Below, piece after piece: positions 7,914 to 17,595 of a stretch of DNA of 64,000 bases (position 1 is the first letter of the stretch; each line of letters begins with the position of its first letter). The DNA comes from OLB6 sp964467455 (GTDB lineage: Bacteria; Bacteroidota; Ignavibacteria; Kapaibacteriales; Kapaibacteriaceae). The translations under genes and the position numbers were made by a program. The notes beneath the pieces were generated by a model. It worked only from the letters and a program-made list of their open reading frames with translations. It was not told where the DNA came from and made no database searches. The DNA lies in assembly GCA_964467455.1 (NCBI GenBank), contig CAYXQJ010000001.1, positions 124,001-188,000 on the forward strand, read 5' to 3'.

Positions 7914-8651
7914 ATGCAAAAACAACAGATCGGAAAGCGGCACCGCCAGGTGCGCGAAGAGGTGCTGAAGATGTCCGTGGCCGACTATGCCCGGATGATG
8001 GAGGTCAAGGAGGTGACGGTCTACTCATGGGAGTCCGGACGCACCAGCGTCCCCCATGCCGTGATGGCCGCCCTCGAAGAACGTTATGGCGTCGCCGCCG
8101 GGTGGATGATCACGGGCGAGGGGGCAATGCGCCGACAAGACCGCGAAGCCACGACCACCGATGAGCTCCGACGCCACGTCGAAGCCCTGCAGGAAACCCT
8201 CGATAAACTGCGGACCGAAGCGCCGAATGTGGTAGCCCCGGCCCGACGCTCCGACCGGTCGAAATGGGTGCGCATCCCGCTGCTGTCCCTGGCCGTCTCG
8301 GCCGGACTCCCCACGGCCTCCGATGATACCATCGAACGCGAGATCGACCTGGCCGACATGCTGCTCCAACACCCCGATAGCACGTACTTCATCCGCGTCG
8401 TGGGCGACTCCATGACCGATGCCGGCATCTCCGACGGCGATACACTCATCGTCGACTGTGCCGTCACCCCCCGCCCCGGCCAAGTCGTCATCGCCAAGGT
8501 CTACGGCGAACTCACCGTAAAACGTTACCTCACCGATGACGGTCATCCCATCCTGCGCGCCGAGAACAAGAAGTACAAAGACATTGTGATCACGCCCGAT
8601 ATGGACTTCTCCATCGTCGGCGTCGTCAGCTCCTGCATAAAAAGGTTCTGA
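7914..8651 (+). CDS. HTH-UmuD fusion, autoproteolytic regulator (S24)
   Basis: 245 residues from ATG 7914. Residues 14-70 form an XRE/CI-like helix-turn-helix (MSVADYARMMEVKEVTVYSW, then YGVAAGWMITGEG). Residues 118-245 are strikingly UmuD-like: a cleavage site at Ala130-Gly131, then IDLADMLLQHPDSTYFI, GDSM with catalytic Ser166 and LTVKRY with catalytic Lys203. The Ser-Lys spacing of 37 equals that of UmuD. Family knowledge: RecA-stimulated self-cleavage inactivates repressors or activates UmuD for lesion bypass. This protein could do both, regulating the cassette and acting in the mutasome. It directly precedes imuB. LexA-like repressor is the alternative name. Confidence 0.8.
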   Translation: MQKQQIGKRHRQVREEVLKMSVADYARMMEVKEVTVYSWESGRTSVPHAVMAALEERYGVAAGWMITGEGAMRRQDREATTTDELRRHVEALQETLDKLRTEAPNVVAPARRSDRSKWVRIPLLSLAVSAGLPTASDDTIEREIDLADMLLQHPDSTYFIRVVGDSMTDAGISDGDTLIVDCAVTPRPGQVVIAKVYGELTVKRYLTDDGHPILRAENKKYKDIVITPDMDFSIVGVVSSCIKRF

Positions 8652-8734
8652 TCGCTATTCGTTCCTCACTTCGTTCCTCACTTTGTTCGGAATGACATCC
8701 GGTCATTCGGTCATTCGGTCATTCGGTTATTCTC
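8652..8734. repeat. Short tandem plus inverted repeat element
   Basis: Four 8-base units of the form GGTCATTC (8701-8732, last unit GGTTATTC) follow a 7-base inverted repeat GAATGAC-ATCCG-GTCATTC. Just before that, TTCGTTCCTCAC occurs twice. The element fills the space between the HTH-UmuD stop and imuB, and resembles in style the elements at 20643, 27719 and 51535. Confidence 0.7.
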
Positions 8735-9856
8735 TTGTTCTGCTCCCTCCTCATCCCCCTTCCGGTCCTTGCTGCTCAATGGACGCTTTCCATCACCACT
8801 GAGGTGATCGTCCATGAGCGTGGCCGCGTGGTTGCCCCCCGTTCCCTGAGGGGTATACCTGCTGAACGCGCTGCGCAGCTCTTCCCTGCCTCAAGGGTCG
8901 TCCCCCGCCGACCCGACTGGGAACATGCTGCCTGGGACCGGATCGTTGAGGAGGTGTGGACGTGGACGCCGTATATCGTCGGCGACCACCCCGGACGCCT
9001 GCTGTGCGCGCCCGACTCCATGCCGCACCTGCGTACGCTGGTGGAACGCACCCGCGCTCAATGCGGACTCGCCCCTACACGGACGCTTGCGGTCTTGGCC
9101 GCCCTGGCCGCATCGGACGGCGGCATCATGACCGTACCGTCCGACGAATCAGCACGCTTCCTCGATGCCCTGCCGGTGTCGGCCTTGCAAGCGCTGGATG
9201 AGCTGGGCGTAGACGACCAGATGTTGGAACGACTCGACCTATTCGGACTTCGCACCGTTGGCCGTCTGCGTATGCTCACGCGTCATCACCTGCATCTGCA
9301 ATTCGGCGACGTCGGTGTGCGCATCCATGACCTCTTGCGTACGATCGGTGATGCTCGCCCCCTACCGTTATATCAGCCGGCACCATCGATCACGGAAACA
9401 GAGACCTTTACGGATGGCGTCAATGAGCCATCGGTGATCACTGCTGCCGTAGAGCGTTGTGCCGAACGCGCCATCACACACCTGGCCGGACGCACCACGC
9501 AACGTCTGGACGTAGCCGTCCTCGACCGTGCCGACGCCGTCACGCGACGTCGATCGCGCATCCTCAAGCAACCGCTCAGCATGCTAACGCCCATGAAGGC
9601 GCAACTCCACGCCCTCGTCGCCCCCATGGTCGGTCCCGCGCTCTATCACTGGGGCGTCCAACTCCGTCTTGCCACCCTGCGTCACCCACCCTCCGAACAG
9701 CTCCCGCTCTTTCGTCCGCGTCCTACTCTCGACGAGATCAACGCTCCTCTTTCTACACGCTATCCCGCCGCCATCAAACGCATCTCCATCGTCGACCCGT
9801 TCGCCTACCTTCCCGAACGTTTTGCACGGTTGGAAGCATGGCGTAGTTCCCTATGA
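8735..9856 (+). CDS. imuB: ImuB-like inactive Y-family polymerase
   Basis: 373 residues beginning at TTG 8735. The N-terminus FCSLLIPLPVLAAQW aligns with the first strand of Y-family polymerases but lacks the acidic metal ligands, as in ImuB. A helix-hairpin-helix region follows (LDELGVDDQMLERLDLFGLRTVGRL) and then a little-finger-like domain. In known ImuA-ImuB-DnaE2 systems ImuB is the non-catalytic hub that joins DnaE2 to the sliding clamp for error-prone bypass. No imuA is seen here. It overlaps the DUF6504 gene by four bases (ATGA). The exact start is uncertain because no ATG lies near the expected N-terminus. Confidence 0.75.
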   Translation: MFCSLLIPLPVLAAQWTLSITTEVIVHERGRVVAPRSLRGIPAERAAQLFPASRVVPRRPDWEHAAWDRIVEEVWTWTPYIVGDHPGRLLCAPDSMPHLRTLVERTRAQCGLAPTRTLAVLAALAASDGGIMTVPSDESARFLDALPVSALQALDELGVDDQMLERLDLFGLRTVGRLRMLTRHHLHLQFGDVGVRIHDLLRTIGDARPLPLYQPAPSITETETFTDGVNEPSVITAAVERCAERAITHLAGRTTQRLDVAVLDRADAVTRRRSRILKQPLSMLTPMKAQLHALVAPMVGPALYHWGVQLRLATLRHPPSEQLPLFRPRPTLDEINAPLSTRYPAAIKRISIVDPFAYLPERFARLEAWRSSL

Positions 9857-10086
9857 GGCTGATCACCGAACCCATCGACGTCTCCCATCACTCCCAAGAG
9901 CCCAAGGCCTTTTGTTGGAGGGGGCGGTTATTTGAAGTGGAGCGTGTGTTGGAGAATTGGACGGCGCGCGGGACGTGGTGGGGCAAGGATGACCGACGCG
10001 ACTACTACCTTCTCATGACCACGAACGGAGTGATGGAGATCTATTGTGGTCGGGATGGTTGGATGCTGTCGAGGATCTTTGATTAA
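9853..10086 (+). CDS. DUF6504-like small protein of ImuB cassettes
   Basis: 77 residues. The pattern WRGRLFEVERVLENW, then WWGKDDRRDYYLL, then the C-terminal GWMLSRIFD matches the small DUF6504 domain, often found next to or fused to ImuB in dnaE2 cassettes. It overlaps imuB by ATGA, so the two are translationally coupled. Its biochemical role is unknown; association with the mutasome is inferred from position. Confidence 0.65.
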   Translation: MRLITEPIDVSHHSQEPKAFCWRGRLFEVERVLENWTARGTWWGKDDRRDYYLLMTTNGVMEIYCGRDGWMLSRIFD

Positions 10087-10136
10087 AGTGTATGTTCGCC
10101 ACGCGGGGGAAATTTCTCCACCTCTACTAGGAGGCG

Positions 10137-13100
10137 ATGATGCGCTGTATCCTCGCTATCATGGTGTTTCTCTCCACGCCGATCCTGCTGCTTGCAGGTG
10201 AACTTAAGGTCACGATCATTTCGATCCCGCAGACCTGCGTTGGTGATACCCTGAAGATCAATGCCAGGGTTGAAAACATCAACAACACCTATCCGATCAA
10301 TTTCATCAGCACACAGGTCTATGTGCGGAGAGCAGGTGAATTGGTGTGTCAGAAATTCGTAACGCCTGTGTTTGCCCTGACTCCGCTCCAACAGAAGGAG
10401 ATGGAGATCAACATGAACTGGGCTCCGGATGTTGCCGGTGCTCTCGATGTTGAACTCCGAGCGGTAAGTCCAGAGGCGATCAACTCGCCACAGTCGACAA
10501 CACAAGGTATGACGGTCTGTGACAACTCGGCCTGTCCGAAGAAGCCAACATTCGGCGGCACCACGATCTACCTTGGAAGTGGCGCCAATGGTTCGATCAG
10601 CGTGACAACACCGCGGCCGCAATGTTGTTATCAGTACAAGTTCACCATTGTTACAGGTCGCGAAGCAGTGACAGATCACTCACCCAGAGACTGGAGTCAG
10701 GTTGGTGCAGCAACAACGGCAACGGTGACGGTTGATCGAACTAAACTCTCGACGACGACCATAGTTGGTCGCATTGATTGGAAGGTCTGCGATGGTTCTG
10801 ATCGTGGATCAGAATACATCCTCGTCCGCGATGGTAATGCCGGCACAGCAAATGCCTCAACACCAGCGCCATCACCCTCCACCGCTGGCCAGACACCGAA
10901 CTCAGGTACCGTCGCCGATCCTGTGATCACCTCAACGCGCGAGTTCGCCCATACTATGCCTGTAGATGTGATCAGCAGTGCAGAGATTGATATTCCGATG
11001 GAACGCACCTACCTATCCAAGCTCGCAAACGTGCGCGTACAAGAACACGACTTCGGGCCGGGTTGGACACATCCGTTCGACTATCGTCTGGTCCGCGGCG
11101 AGGGCGAAATGATCATCATGGCTCCCATGGGCAAGATGATCCGCTTCCGCCTTGTTAACAGCGCCTGGCAGAAAGATTGGCCGACAGATCAGGCCTACGG
11201 TTTCAGCGCACCGACAGATTCTACCTATGCCTACTACGATCCAACACAGAAGCTTTTCGTGATCTTCAACAAGGACGGAATTCTCAAGGGGCTGGAGAAC
11301 ACACACGGATTTCAGAATACGGTCCTTACCAGCAACGGATGGATCAGCAAGATCTCGACGCCGAGCGGTCGCGGACTCACGTTCACTCGCGACAGCGTAG
11401 GCCGCATCACATCGATCACCAACGGCATTACGACAATACAGTACGGCTATACAAATGGAATCTTGACGTCTGTCACCGATGGCAACGGCAACGAAACGAC
11501 CTACCTCTATCAGACAGGGACGCCCTTCCTCACGTCTTGGATCACTCCCGAGAACCGCACGCCCCTTACCAACACCTACGATGCCACAGGCGGTGTTACC
11601 AAACAGGACCTTGGTGATGGATTTACGATCGACTTGAGCAAGGCCGGCCAGACCACAACAATGGGCTTCCCTCTAGGTGTCATGCGTACGCACAAACACG
11701 ATGACCAAGCACAGCTGCTCGAGTCGACTTCTCCTTCCGGCGGAAGGGCGACCTTTACCTATAACACCACCGGCAATCGTACATCGGTCACGGATATGGA
11801 AGGGGGCGTGCGGACCGATGTCTTTACGAACGGACAACTCACGAGACGCACACTGCCGGACGGTACTGTGACCGACAAGTTCTTTGAGTCACGCGAATGG
11901 CGTGACATTAACCTAGATGAGATCAAGCGGATCGAGGTGTTGAAGGGACCGCAGACCATCTACGGTCGAGATGGCATCAGCGGCGTGATCACGACCATCA
12001 CGAACAACAATGGTGCACAGACCGATCTCACGTATGGTGCTGGTGGCTACTTGCCATCGTCAGTCTCGGATTTTTACGGAGTAACGCAATATCAATACTC
12101 TCAGGATGGACAGCCCATCCGCATCACGCTTCCGGATGGCAGTGTTATGACGTTGACCTACAATGTTGCAGGGTTGGTCACTGAAACGAAGCGTGATGCA
12201 CAACCATACGAGACTTTTACCTACGACAACAATGGCGACCTCACGCAATGGAAACGTCTTGATGCGACGTACCGCTTTACCTATGATAAAGACCGTCAGC
12301 GCAGTTCGATCATCGACCCCTTGAACCGCACATGGACGTTTGGGCGCGACCAACGCGATCGGATCATCGTCATCCGAAATCCAACCGATACCGGAGTCAA
12401 GATCAATTGGATCGGACCGATCATGTCGGGAATGACCTTTGGTGATGGGCAGCGATATACGATGACTCCCAATGCAGATGGCTTTCTGAACAAGGTCCAG
12501 AATAGTCTGGGTCATGAATGGACGATCACGCCGAACAAAGAAGGCGATCCTACACGGCTCACCTATCCCGACGGAACGTCGTGGTTATATGGGCAAGATG
12601 TGATGGGACGTACGTCGTCAATGACCGCACCTTCCGGGGCAGAGTACACCTTCACGTACGGCGTTACGGGTATGAGAGAAGGCCTCACGTATCCATATGG
12701 TCTTGACATCTCCACCACGTGGAATGATCAGCGAACGAAGTCAACCACGTCTGTTGGCGGTAGATATGAGATCGATGTTGAGCGTTATTTCTCTTCAAAG
12801 AACAGTTTTACGTTCAACATCACTGATGCTGATCTCCACGCATGGCGTTCCGAGACCAATGGTCAGACGCGATCAACAACGTACACATCTCCATCCGGTT
12901 CCACGACAACCGTCACACGAGATACGGAGTGGAATACAACCGGGATGTCGTTTGGAATGGGTGTGGAACTGCAGTATCAATACACCAACGGACAGTTGAC
13001 GAAGATCACTGACGGTACCAATCAACGCACGTACGAACACAATGTGGCTGGTGACGTGACCCGCATCAATAGTGAAGTTGTGGAACGCGATCCTGCAGGT

Positions 13101-14504
13101 CGTCCGAACGGTTTCCTCGGAGTGAAGGCAGAAAGGACCACCGGAGGACGCATTCAAGCGATCTCACTAGGATCAAAGGTGCATGCTACCTACGAGTACG
13201 ACCTTGCTGGTAACGTGATCGGTATCACGGACGACCTTGGCGGTAAAACGAAGATCGATTACACCAGCAGCGGCCGCATTGACAAGATCACGATGCCGGG
13301 AGAGTTCACCATTGACTACGATTGGACACTCGACGGCAAGATCGGTAGCGTCAGCACCAGCGACGATTGGCGCATGCAATACACCTATCTCAGCGATGGC
13401 CGTATTGGCACGATCGAGAGAACGGACGATGTTCCATTTGACGAACTTGACGATGAGGACGCAGATTATTCGTGGGATGAAGATGGCAAGATCAACAATG
13501 GCTCCTATGACGGCTGGGGTAACATGACCGGCCGAATAGGCCTTGACCTGGGATTGTCATATTCCGGCCTTGGTCTTAAAGGTGCCACGAAGGATCAACT
13601 GCAATACACGTATACGTCGGACCCAATGGGATACCCTTCTCGTCTCAACGAGCCGTCAACTTCCGATACCCGGATCCGATTCAATCATCTCACAAGCCAA
13701 CCCGTCCCAATTGAATATTCCGAGTCATGGGGCCAGTGGCGCATTGTAAGTCTCCCCAACGGTCGTCCACTGTACGGCATCTCCCAGTCGGGTGACCGCT
13801 GTTACTATATCGATGATGGAAGGGGCAATGTGGTCCGTGAAGAGAGTGCCCTCAACGAGATGGATCGCCACATCTGGTACACTCCATATGGCGAAACCAT
13901 CGGCAACACCGGTCGCGACGGTATTCTCGGCTACGGCGGATTGGAAGGCACAACGTCCTTCTTTGGCGGACAAATACAGCTCGACGGCAGCAAGACATAC
14001 CTTCCGCAGTTTGGGAAGTACAACCTTAGTGAAGGCTATCTCTCCGAGTTCACAAGACTGAGCGATCCATTCGGTCATTACAGCGATCGGAACCGCGATC
14101 GTGATCCTCGTCTTGATGATCTTTACATCAGCGAGTGCACGTCATCGCCGCAGGACTTCACACCGAAGATCGATCTCGGTAAGAGGTATGCATTCCGACT
14201 CTCGGATCCGGTGCTTGAATACAAGATCATGAAGCCGAAAACTGAGATCTCGTTAAATGATATCGGTCCCTTTGGGCAGGTGTTTTCCGAGATCAAGTTG
14301 CTTCGTTCCGGTCTTGACCGTGCTTCGAAAGAAGAGGAAGTGATCTTGCGCGAACGCATTGAGGATTTCGAAGATTCTGTAAGGCAGGTTGTGGACCCAT
14401 TGTCTCAACTCTTCCTTGATCTATTCCCTCCTCTTGACACCTTCCCGCAAACAGAACCGCGGACGGAGCCGGAACCAAAGCGTGAAACTCAACGAAAGAA
14501 ATAA
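10137..14504 (+). CDS. RHS/YD-repeat secreted protein
   Basis: 1455 residues with a signal peptide (FLSTPILLLAG). The N-terminal 260 residues include a Cys-containing region and a Ser/Thr/Pro linker. About 25 YD-type repeats follow (for example GRITSITNG, YDLAGNVIGITDD) and then an RHS-core-like end (GRGNVVREES, IWYTPYGET). The C-terminal 120 residues are charged, Pro/Glu-rich and not a recognised toxin. AGGAGG lies 2 bases before ATG 10137 and 5 bases before the adjacent ATG 10140, which is probably the true start. Residues 591-622 resemble a TonB-receptor plug (see findings). The next gene, a YD/T9SS protein, starts one base after the stop. Confidence 0.8.
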   Translation: MMRCILAIMVFLSTPILLLAGELKVTIISIPQTCVGDTLKINARVENINNTYPINFISTQVYVRRAGELVCQKFVTPVFALTPLQQKEMEINMNWAPDVAGALDVELRAVSPEAINSPQSTTQGMTVCDNSACPKKPTFGGTTIYLGSGANGSISVTTPRPQCCYQYKFTIVTGREAVTDHSPRDWSQVGAATTATVTVDRTKLSTTTIVGRIDWKVCDGSDRGSEYILVRDGNAGTANASTPAPSPSTAGQTPNSGTVADPVITSTREFAHTMPVDVISSAEIDIPMERTYLSKLANVRVQEHDFGPGWTHPFDYRLVRGEGEMIIMAPMGKMIRFRLVNSAWQKDWPTDQAYGFSAPTDSTYAYYDPTQKLFVIFNKDGILKGLENTHGFQNTVLTSNGWISKISTPSGRGLTFTRDSVGRITSITNGITTIQYGYTNGILTSVTDGNGNETTYLYQTGTPFLTSWITPENRTPLTNTYDATGGVTKQDLGDGFTIDLSKAGQTTTMGFPLGVMRTHKHDDQAQLLESTSPSGGRATFTYNTTGNRTSVTDMEGGVRTDVFTNGQLTRRTLPDGTVTDKFFESREWRDINLDEIKRIEVLKGPQTIYGRDGISGVITTITNNNGAQTDLTYGAGGYLPSSVSDFYGVTQYQYSQDGQPIRITLPDGSVMTLTYNVAGLVTETKRDAQPYETFTYDNNGDLTQWKRLDATYRFTYDKDRQRSSIIDPLNRTWTFGRDQRDRIIVIRNPTDTGVKINWIGPIMSGMTFGDGQRYTMTPNADGFLNKVQNSLGHEWTITPNKEGDPTRLTYPDGTSWLYGQDVMGRTSSMTAPSGAEYTFTYGVTGMREGLTYPYGLDISTTWNDQRTKSTTSVGGRYEIDVERYFSSKNSFTFNITDADLHAWRSETNGQTRSTTYTSPSGSTTTVTRDTEWNTTGMSFGMGVELQYQYTNGQLTKITDGTNQRTYEHNVAGDVTRINSEVVERDPAGRPNGFLGVKAERTTGGRIQAISLGSKVHATYEYDLAGNVIGITDDLGGKTKIDYTSSGRIDKITMPGEFTIDYDWTLDGKIGSVSTSDDWRMQYTYLSDGRIGTIERTDDVPFDELDDEDADYSWDEDGKINNGSYDGWGNMTGRIGLDLGLSYSGLGLKGATKDQLQYTYTSDPMGYPSRLNEPSTSDTRIRFNHLTSQPVPIEYSESWGQWRIVSLPNGRPLYGISQSGDRCYYIDDGRGNVVREESALNEMDRHIWYTPYGETIGNTGRDGILGYGGLEGTTSFFGGQIQLDGSKTYLPQFGKYNLSEGYLSEFTRLSDPFGHYSDRNRDRDPRLDDLYISECTSSPQDFTPKIDLGKRYAFRLSDPVLEYKIMKPKTEISLNDIGPFGQVFSEIKLLRSGLDRASKEEEVILRERIEDFEDSVRQVVDPLSQLFLDLFPPLDTFPQTEPRTEPEPKRETQRKK

Positions 14505-14505
14505 C

Positions 14506-14982
14506 ATGAAAACACTTGTCGCACTTAGCCTGCTCCTGATCAGCGCTATCGGCACGTCGGCGCAAACAAAGCAGTATCTGACCTATGATGATGTCGGCCG
14601 CATTGCCAGTGCCGTCTATATCCGAGGAACGGAAGCACTGCGTATCAACTATAGCTACGATAATCGCGGCCATCTCTCCAGCCGGAAAGTTGAAAAGGTC
14701 ACCACGGTCGAAGAACGTGATGAATCAGTTGACATCACCTTCTCACCAAACCCGGTACAACACGATTGCGCGCTACGAATCCACGCCAACGCTGGTGAGG
14801 CGATCCGGGTTGTCATTACCAATGCCGAGGGAGTAGAGGTTCGTACACTCGATATCTCTGCGGATGCCAATGGACTAGCCACCACATCAGTCTCTGTTGG
14901 CGATCTGGCATCAGGCGTCTACTTTGCTACGATCGAGAGATCCAGTGATCGGCTAAGCAAAGCATTTGTCGTATCCAAGTGA
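14506..14982 (+). CDS. Small YD-repeat protein with T9SS sorting domain
   Basis: 158 residues. A signal peptide (ends GTSAQ) is followed by one or two YD-like repeats (YLTYDDVGRIASAVYI, INYSYDNRGHLSSRKV). The C-terminal 80 residues are a T9SS type-A sorting domain (ITFSPNPVQHD, GLATTSVSVGDLASGVYFAT, SKAFVVSK). It starts one base after the RHS stop, so the two are probably made together. It may deliver or anchor the RHS product, which lacks a sorting tail of its own; this is inference. Confidence 0.75.
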   Translation: MKTLVALSLLLISAIGTSAQTKQYLTYDDVGRIASAVYIRGTEALRINYSYDNRGHLSSRKVEKVTTVEERDESVDITFSPNPVQHDCALRIHANAGEAIRVVITNAEGVEVRTLDISADANGLATTSVSVGDLASGVYFATIERSSDRLSKAFVVSK

Positions 14983-14985
14983 TGG

Positions 14986-17595
14986 TCATTCCACAACGAT
15001 CAGGGTTGGTTGTGCACTCGCCCCATCCGTGACCATCAGTACATAGACGCCGGCACTGAGTCTGTTGCCGGCTGCGTCTTCACGTTTCCATTCAATGCGT
15101 GAAGATGTGGCCGGAACGACTCCGCGTTTCATCACCCTTCCATTGAGATCCGTGATCTGGTAGTCAAGGGGCAACTGGTTCCATCGCTCTATGGAGATCG
15201 TGGCAACATCAAGAACGGGATGCGGGGTAACCACCAGCCCCTTAACAGTTTGATCAGTGGGAGGTGCGACAAGACCAATCGTATCTGTGCTGTGTTTCTC
15301 TTGCCTGATGAATGGCAGTAGTGTGAACAAGGTGTCGGTCTCGAATACTTGCAACGTACCGTCAGTGAAGGTAAGTGCGATCTGTTTGCCATCATTCGAG
15401 GCATCGATCGCGGCGATCCTCGCGTCGAAGTCAACACTGTCGATGTAGGCTCCGTCCGGCAGTCTACGAAGGCGAAGACGTGTGGGTTGTGTTGCAGAAG
15501 GCACGACGACCTCGAGAGCAAAAGGAAGTTCACCGAGGAAGTCTGTAGTGAACCTAGGAAGTGAGCTGTCAGGACCAACCCGTTGCCAACGGCGATCGTA
15601 TAGGTTGCCGTCGATCACCACGTACGAGCCCTGTACAACAAACTTCATACGATCGGCTATTGGAAACCAGACAGAGTCGATCGCTCCGTCTGGAAGTGTC
15701 CGATACGCATAGTGATATTGAGGGTCATTAATCGCGTATCGCATAAATCCCAACCACCACATGCTGTCCGTGATGGGATCACGATCAAAGCACCAGGTTA
15801 TATGTTTCGGCACAACAACATTGGGGATAACGGCACCCGTAATGGCATCATAGTGTGAATACCCGGATATTCCTCCTTGATTTCTTTCCCGCAAAGTGAT
15901 GATCCATCCGAATTCAGAATCCCACGACGAGTGTGCATTGAGATCTTCTTGATAGCCGTAGCTCGCTTCATGGTGATGCATTGAAGCCAAACCGGTTGCA
16001 CCGTCACTACGTAAGACATCTGTTCGAAGGGCTTTTCGGGTGCTACCTTGGCCACGGGAGTTGTAATAGGTGGTCCCGATAGAATCTCTAACGATGTACG
16101 CATCACCTGCTGGTGACAAGAGTACGCCAAGCAGTACATGCGCCGAGTCAAACCGAACACAGTGCATTGCAGAATCATCAAGGGATGCTAGTGCAAGCCA
16201 CTTTCTAGAGGCGAATGCCACATGAAGTCCGTCAGCACTGAACCTGGGCATGTTCGTCAACGCGCTCGCGATAGTTTCGGGGATCTTCATTCCCCAAGAG
16301 GCCTTCGGATGAAGTGACAGAGGTGTCACGACCACGTCATGTGTGAGCGTCTGACGCACGACACCATCGACCACTAGATCGAGGATAACAGATTGCTCCC
16401 CCACCTGTGTGAACTGCACGACGCCGTGTCGCAATGATCCGTTTGACGCTGATGCGTTGATCTGCATCGGGATGCCCAAGGGTAAGCCCTTGACCGTCGC
16501 AGGAAGACAGGTGTTCTTCGTGATCGTATCCGGCAGTGTATGAACGATGCGGGCCGGGTACTCTGATTCAAGCGCAGACGCCCAAGAGGTAATATGTCGC
16601 TCCTGGGCTATCGTGAACAGTGAGTCGTTGATCTCCAGCCACCACAGATATGTGGTATCCGAAGTGTTGTACGCGAGATCACGCACGACCTTGTTCGTCC
16701 CGAGTTCACGGATCGTGATCGATGGTTGTACGGAATAGTAATGCTTCCCGTTATGACAGAGACCACCAAGATCGATCGTACCCTCTAGTTCTGGTATTGT
16801 TGAAGGCACAAGCGAGGTCGTGTCGTAGAGATAGCGTGCATCGTAAAACAAGCGTCCGTTCGGTGCGATGTGAATTCGAGTGTCGAACGTTTTCCACGAG
16901 ACCGTTGTCTGATCAGTTATGAAGACTGTTCCCCTAATACTTTCACTCCATCTGGGATCACGTGGGTCGTCAATGAGCATTCCCGACCTCCCCCAGTAAG
17001 AGACGATCCTATCATGCTTTGTGAGTTCGATGGAGCCATGTGGACCTAACGCTTTTTCAAGAGGAATGTCGGTGAAGGTGCCAAGATCGATCTTTTGATA
17101 GTTGCCGTATTCGAGATACCTCGACAGTCCATTGAAGAATTGTGGTGTGGACGTATAGAGATACTTCCCATCTTCAGAAAATGCACACACTGTCTGCACG
17201 GTCTCGGGCAGCCACACTTGTTTAGGAATTGGTGTGAGCAACAATTGGCGTTTCTCCTCGCCAGATCGGAGGTCCATTTCCATCACGACATTGACAACGA
17301 CCTTGTTCGTGCTGTCATATGATGCGCTCACCACCACACACGTCGTATCCCCCGGCATCAAGCCGACGCCTTCGATCACGCCGCGATGCGTAGCAACTCG
17401 GTAGAGCTCCGTCCCCGTTGTACGGTCGATCACGATCACCGTTGAATCCAAGGCGATGCCGATTCGCTCTCCCCGCACTGAGGTGTGCCGGATGGTCGTT
17501 GGCACAGCATACGACCACTTCGGCTGGATGGTGTCTTGGGCGCAGACCGCTTGACAACAAACAACGAGAAACAGGATGAGAGCAGTGCGTCTCAT
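14986..17595 (-). CDS. Large secreted protein with T9SS tail (paralogue A)
   Basis: 869 residues. The signal peptide ends in VCAQ. The first 75 residues are nearly identical to paralogue B. Beta-propeller-like segments (TVIVIDRTTGTELYRVATH, FSADGLHVAFASRKWLALAS) alternate with Ig-like stretches. The C-terminal about 80 residues form a T9SS type-A sorting domain (GLVVTPHPV, YQITDLNGRVMKRG, LSAGVYVLMVTDG, TLIVVE). Translation is coupled to paralogue B by an ATGA overlap. It converges on the small YD protein gene, 3 bases away. Activity unknown. Confidence 0.7.
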   Translation of the reverse strand: MRRTALILFLVVCCQAVCAQDTIQPKWSYAVPTTIRHTSVRGERIGIALDSTVIVIDRTTGTELYRVATHRGVIEGVGLMPGDTTCVVVSASYDSTNKVVVNVVMEMDLRSGEEKRQLLLTPIPKQVWLPETVQTVCAFSEDGKYLYTSTPQFFNGLSRYLEYGNYQKIDLGTFTDIPLEKALGPHGSIELTKHDRIVSYWGRSGMLIDDPRDPRWSESIRGTVFITDQTTVSWKTFDTRIHIAPNGRLFYDARYLYDTTSLVPSTIPELEGTIDLGGLCHNGKHYYSVQPSITIRELGTNKVVRDLAYNTSDTTYLWWLEINDSLFTIAQERHITSWASALESEYPARIVHTLPDTITKNTCLPATVKGLPLGIPMQINASASNGSLRHGVVQFTQVGEQSVILDLVVDGVVRQTLTHDVVVTPLSLHPKASWGMKIPETIASALTNMPRFSADGLHVAFASRKWLALASLDDSAMHCVRFDSAHVLLGVLLSPAGDAYIVRDSIGTTYYNSRGQGSTRKALRTDVLRSDGATGLASMHHHEASYGYQEDLNAHSSWDSEFGWIITLRERNQGGISGYSHYDAITGAVIPNVVVPKHITWCFDRDPITDSMWWLGFMRYAINDPQYHYAYRTLPDGAIDSVWFPIADRMKFVVQGSYVVIDGNLYDRRWQRVGPDSSLPRFTTDFLGELPFALEVVVPSATQPTRLRLRRLPDGAYIDSVDFDARIAAIDASNDGKQIALTFTDGTLQVFETDTLFTLLPFIRQEKHSTDTIGLVAPPTDQTVKGLVVTPHPVLDVATISIERWNQLPLDYQITDLNGRVMKRGVVPATSSRIEWKREDAAGNRLSAGVYVLMVTDGASAQPTLIVVE
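17321..17541. repeat. 221-bp near-identical repeat, copy 1
   Basis: Matches 19945-20165 in the same orientation with six mismatches (about 97% identity). It encodes the N-terminal part of paralogue A. The rest of the two genes is much less similar, so this block points to recent gene conversion. Confidence 0.9.

Noticed and set aside
14100..14504. RHS C-terminal toxin with an immunity gene
   Set aside because: The tail has no recognisable toxin fold, and the next gene is a YD/T9SS protein rather than an immunity-like protein.
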